37,921 bases of DNA, taken from the IMG/VR virus record IMGVR_UViG_3300035663_000042, positions 1 through 37,921 of that record. One strand, written 5' to 3'. The position numbers were made by a program, and so were the translations under genes. This stretch comes from a virus. Shown in pieces: positions 36,004 to 37,921 of this stretch; position 1 is the stretch's first letter; every line of letters starts with the position of its first letter. A model generated the notes under the pieces. The model worked only from the letters and a program-made list of their open reading frames with translations, was not told the DNA's origin and did no database searches.

Positions 36004-37886
36004 CCGCCAGCGGTACATGCTAGAGTTTGGACACCTTCAACATTGTCATCCATTTCAACCAATGTATCCCAATCAAGTGATTTAGGAATTGAAGGTAGCA
36101 TTGCTTCATAGAGGTCTTTGGTGATTTCCTCGTATGGAGCCTGACGATAAGATCCACCATCATGTGGTAGGAACGATACACCAGACATTTCATCAAAGTG
36201 ATCATATACCCATGCACCAACTTTCATCCATTCTTCTTCACGGACGTTGATAGTGACTGATGGCTTGTGTTCACACCACGCTTCTTGGTAAACTGCCCAT
36301 AGTTCGAGATGCTTGATAGCGTCAATGTCATCACGAACAACTGCACCCTTTGGTGCTTTCATTGGGAAAGAGAACACCGTTGTGGAATCAGGCTTCATAA
36401 AGTCTGGCTCCCATGGTACACCCTTGTCCTTCATAAACTGTGTTAGAGGATCTTTGTTATCTGCTCGAACACGGCGAATATAATAGTTGGAATGACGAGG
36501 ATGAATACCAGAAGCCGAGTCACAAAGTTGCGAGACTGTTCCAGATGGCTTGACGCAAGTAATAGCAGCAGCAGGATTAATACCCAGTTTATCAGCCAGT
36601 CCATTGTTCACCTCAATAGCAAAGTCACGGAGTTCACTTAGTCTCTCCTTTATATTCTTATCTTCTGGATTGTTGAATAGTTTTGAATCATAGATGCCTG
36701 TAAGAGAAACACCAAGTAGTCTTTCTTCTTCGGCGTTCTTGACCCAAATCTTTCTTAGATACGGGAAATCAGTGAGAGTAGATTGGAAAGTACCGAGAAT
36801 AGTAGCAATCTCAATTTTCTCCTTAATCTGTTCAATGGTGTCTGTGGCTCTGATAACCACTTCGGTAAGGTTACAAAATCCATACGGTCTAAGGATAATT
36901 TCACTACACGGATTGGTGCCGAATAGTTGGTCAGCATTTCTTCTTCCGTTTCGTTTTGCGATCTTTTGACATGCTTCACGGCTGAATAGTCCTCTCTCTC
37001 CTGATTTCGACTCATATAGTGATACCCATTCGGACATGAATGAACCGATTTCAGGCTTCTCGTTATATACTGCCGAGTTGTTTGATAATGCTCGCTGTGG
37101 ATTTGCTTCCCACCAAGCACCTGCTTTAGCATGACGCATACGGTCATCTGATAGATTAGATAGGCTGATCATTGCTGAACGGCGAACACCACCAACAACA
37201 ACGACTTCGCCTATCTTGCACATGATGTCATGGCACTCAAGCGATGTGAGGCGTCGACCATGTGCATTACGGAACATCTTGACAACAAACTTAAATAGTT
37301 CCGAAAGTGGGCCTGGTCCAGATGAACGGCCACCAAATGTCTTTAGAGGAGCACCTGCTGGTCGAACCTTGGTCAGGTCCCACTTTGGAACTTCGCCCGT
37401 ATAGAGAAGTGCAATAAGCATACGGAGAGCCTTTGCCCATCCTTCCTTACTGTCTCTAACGACGATTACGGTTTCAGAGTCGAATAGACGCTCTGGAATT
37501 TCTGGTAGTTGATTGATAAACTGACGCTCAACGGAGAACCCAACACCTGTGCCACATAGTAGAATAAACATGGCTTCGTCAAAGGCCTTAGGATCATCAA
37601 TAGGTAGAAACGAACAATTATAACCACAAGTGTGGTCACGCATGAGTGCCTTGCCAGATGTCATCAATGCTCTCATGGAAGGCATGACCTTCATGTCATG
37701 AATATGATCGAATATGCGTTTACGAAGGTCTGGTGTTATATCGTAACTATGATTTGTATGTAAGTGCATATACATAAAGTCAAGATAACGATTGATTGTC
37801 TCTTCCCAATTCTCACGGCGATTCTGTTCTGGCAGATAACGTGAATATCTGCTCTTATAGATAAATTCCGAATACAAACTGTCCAT
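35991..37886 (-). CDS. nrdJ: Ribonucleotide reductase, class II (cobalamin-dependent type)
   Basis: The 631-residue protein has the RNR barrel: C91 (CGYNCSFLP), 'GTGVGFSVERQF', 'VGGVRRSAMISLSN', 'FGTNPCSEIIL' with C327 and E329 (thiyl radical and catalytic acid), 'CNLTEV' (C338) and 'CVKPSGTVSQL'. The C-terminus ends LACTAGGCEI with redox pair C624/C629 (C-x4-C), as in the monomeric Lactobacillus-type class II enzyme. It makes deoxynucleotides for the phage without oxygen dependence, using adenosylcobalamin. No small-subunit gene is next to it. The ribosome site is GAGGAAG. The assignment to class II is by size and C-terminus. Confidence 0.85.
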   Translation of the reverse strand: MDSLYSEFIYKSRYSRYLPEQNRRENWEETINRYLDFMYMHLHTNHSYDITPDLRKRIFDHIHDMKVMPSMRALMTSGKALMRDHTCGYNCSFLPIDDPKAFDEAMFILLCGTGVGFSVERQFINQLPEIPERLFDSETVIVVRDSKEGWAKALRMLIALLYTGEVPKWDLTKVRPAGAPLKTFGGRSSGPGPLSELFKFVVKMFRNAHGRRLTSLECHDIMCKIGEVVVVGGVRRSAMISLSNLSDDRMRHAKAGAWWEANPQRALSNNSAVYNEKPEIGSFMSEWVSLYESKSGERGLFSREACQKIAKRNGRRNADQLFGTNPCSEIILRPYGFCNLTEVVIRATDTIEQIKEKIEIATILGTFQSTLTDFPYLRKIWVKNAEEERLLGVSLTGIYDSKLFNNPEDKNIKERLSELRDFAIEVNNGLADKLGINPAAAITCVKPSGTVSQLCDSASGIHPRHSNYYIRRVRADNKDPLTQFMKDKGVPWEPDFMKPDSTTVFSFPMKAPKGAVVRDDIDAIKHLELWAVYQEAWCEHKPSVTINVREEEWMKVGAWVYDHFDEMSGVSFLPHDGGSYRQAPYEEITKDLYEAMLPSIPKSLDWDTLVEMDDNVEGVQTLACTAGGCEI

Positions 37887-37921
37887 TCTTACTTCCTCTT
37901 TAAAAATCTTCTATGATTTCA

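Overview
The window is a piece of a lytic, T4-superfamily contractile-tailed phage genome. It is AT-rich, almost fully coding, and dominated by short stop/start overlaps. The evidence is a T4-type baseplate block (homologues or analogues of gp6, gp25, gp5, gp27, gp53, gp4, gp48, gp54, gp26, gp51) and a T4-type replication and late-transcription set (gp32, gp59, gp33, RNase H, DNA ligase, PhoH). The phage carries a permuted two-piece tmRNA with tag ANDNNAYEAFALAA. Permuted tmRNAs are typical of Alphaproteobacteria, and also occur in cyanobacteria and some betaproteobacteria, so an alphaproteobacterial host is the best guess (inference). The gene content would fit T4-like phages of the phiM12/Cr30 kind.

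Layout. 1-7079 (minus): baseplate wedge and hub genes with the gp4 head-completion nuclease. 7128-11891 (plus): tube initiators, gp26- and gp51-like proteins and a 755-residue tail protein with two cell-wall hydrolase domains. 11890-12947: gp32 with its own terminator and a near-consensus sigma70 promoter. 12959-15313 (minus): two small genes, gp59, a nucleotidyltransferase-fold protein, gp33 and a membrane protein. 15331-16066: the tmRNA locus. 16069-17754: small secreted and lipoprotein genes and a RecB-like exonuclease. 17806-23477: PhoH, ligase, a metallophosphatase and conserved small genes. 23494-27936: early region with four promoter modules driving runs of very small genes. 27949-32790: a SprT-like protease, RNase H, conserved T4-like genes and a 2OG oxygenase. 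32794-37886: glutaredoxin, a phosphoribosyltransferase, a second 2OG-type oxygenase, an L,D-transpeptidase, a secreted HNH-like nuclease and a class II ribonucleotide reductase.

The most unusual element is the tmRNA locus. The acceptor piece (T-arm, acceptor 3' strand, encoded CCA) lies upstream of the coding piece (acceptor 5' strand, tag frame). The 482-nt spacer between the mature ends is almost entirely one HNH homing-endonuclease gene: it starts 10 nt after the CCA and stops 1 nt before G1. The two pieces form a 7-bp acceptor stem with the G3-U70 wobble that marks alanine tRNAs, so the RNA looks functional.

The second unusual element is a rigid 93-bp early-promoter module repeated three times, plus one shorter variant. 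It has an AGTCTA-N9-TAGACT element, 5 nt, a TGCGACA-N3-TGTCGCA palindrome, 21 nt, a -35 box, 17 nt and a -10 box, with the same spacing in every full copy. It suggests a shared DNA-binding regulator of early transcription.

No stretch longer than 300 bases lacks a gene or RNA. No CRISPR array, insertion sequence, attachment site or ordinary tRNA gene was seen.
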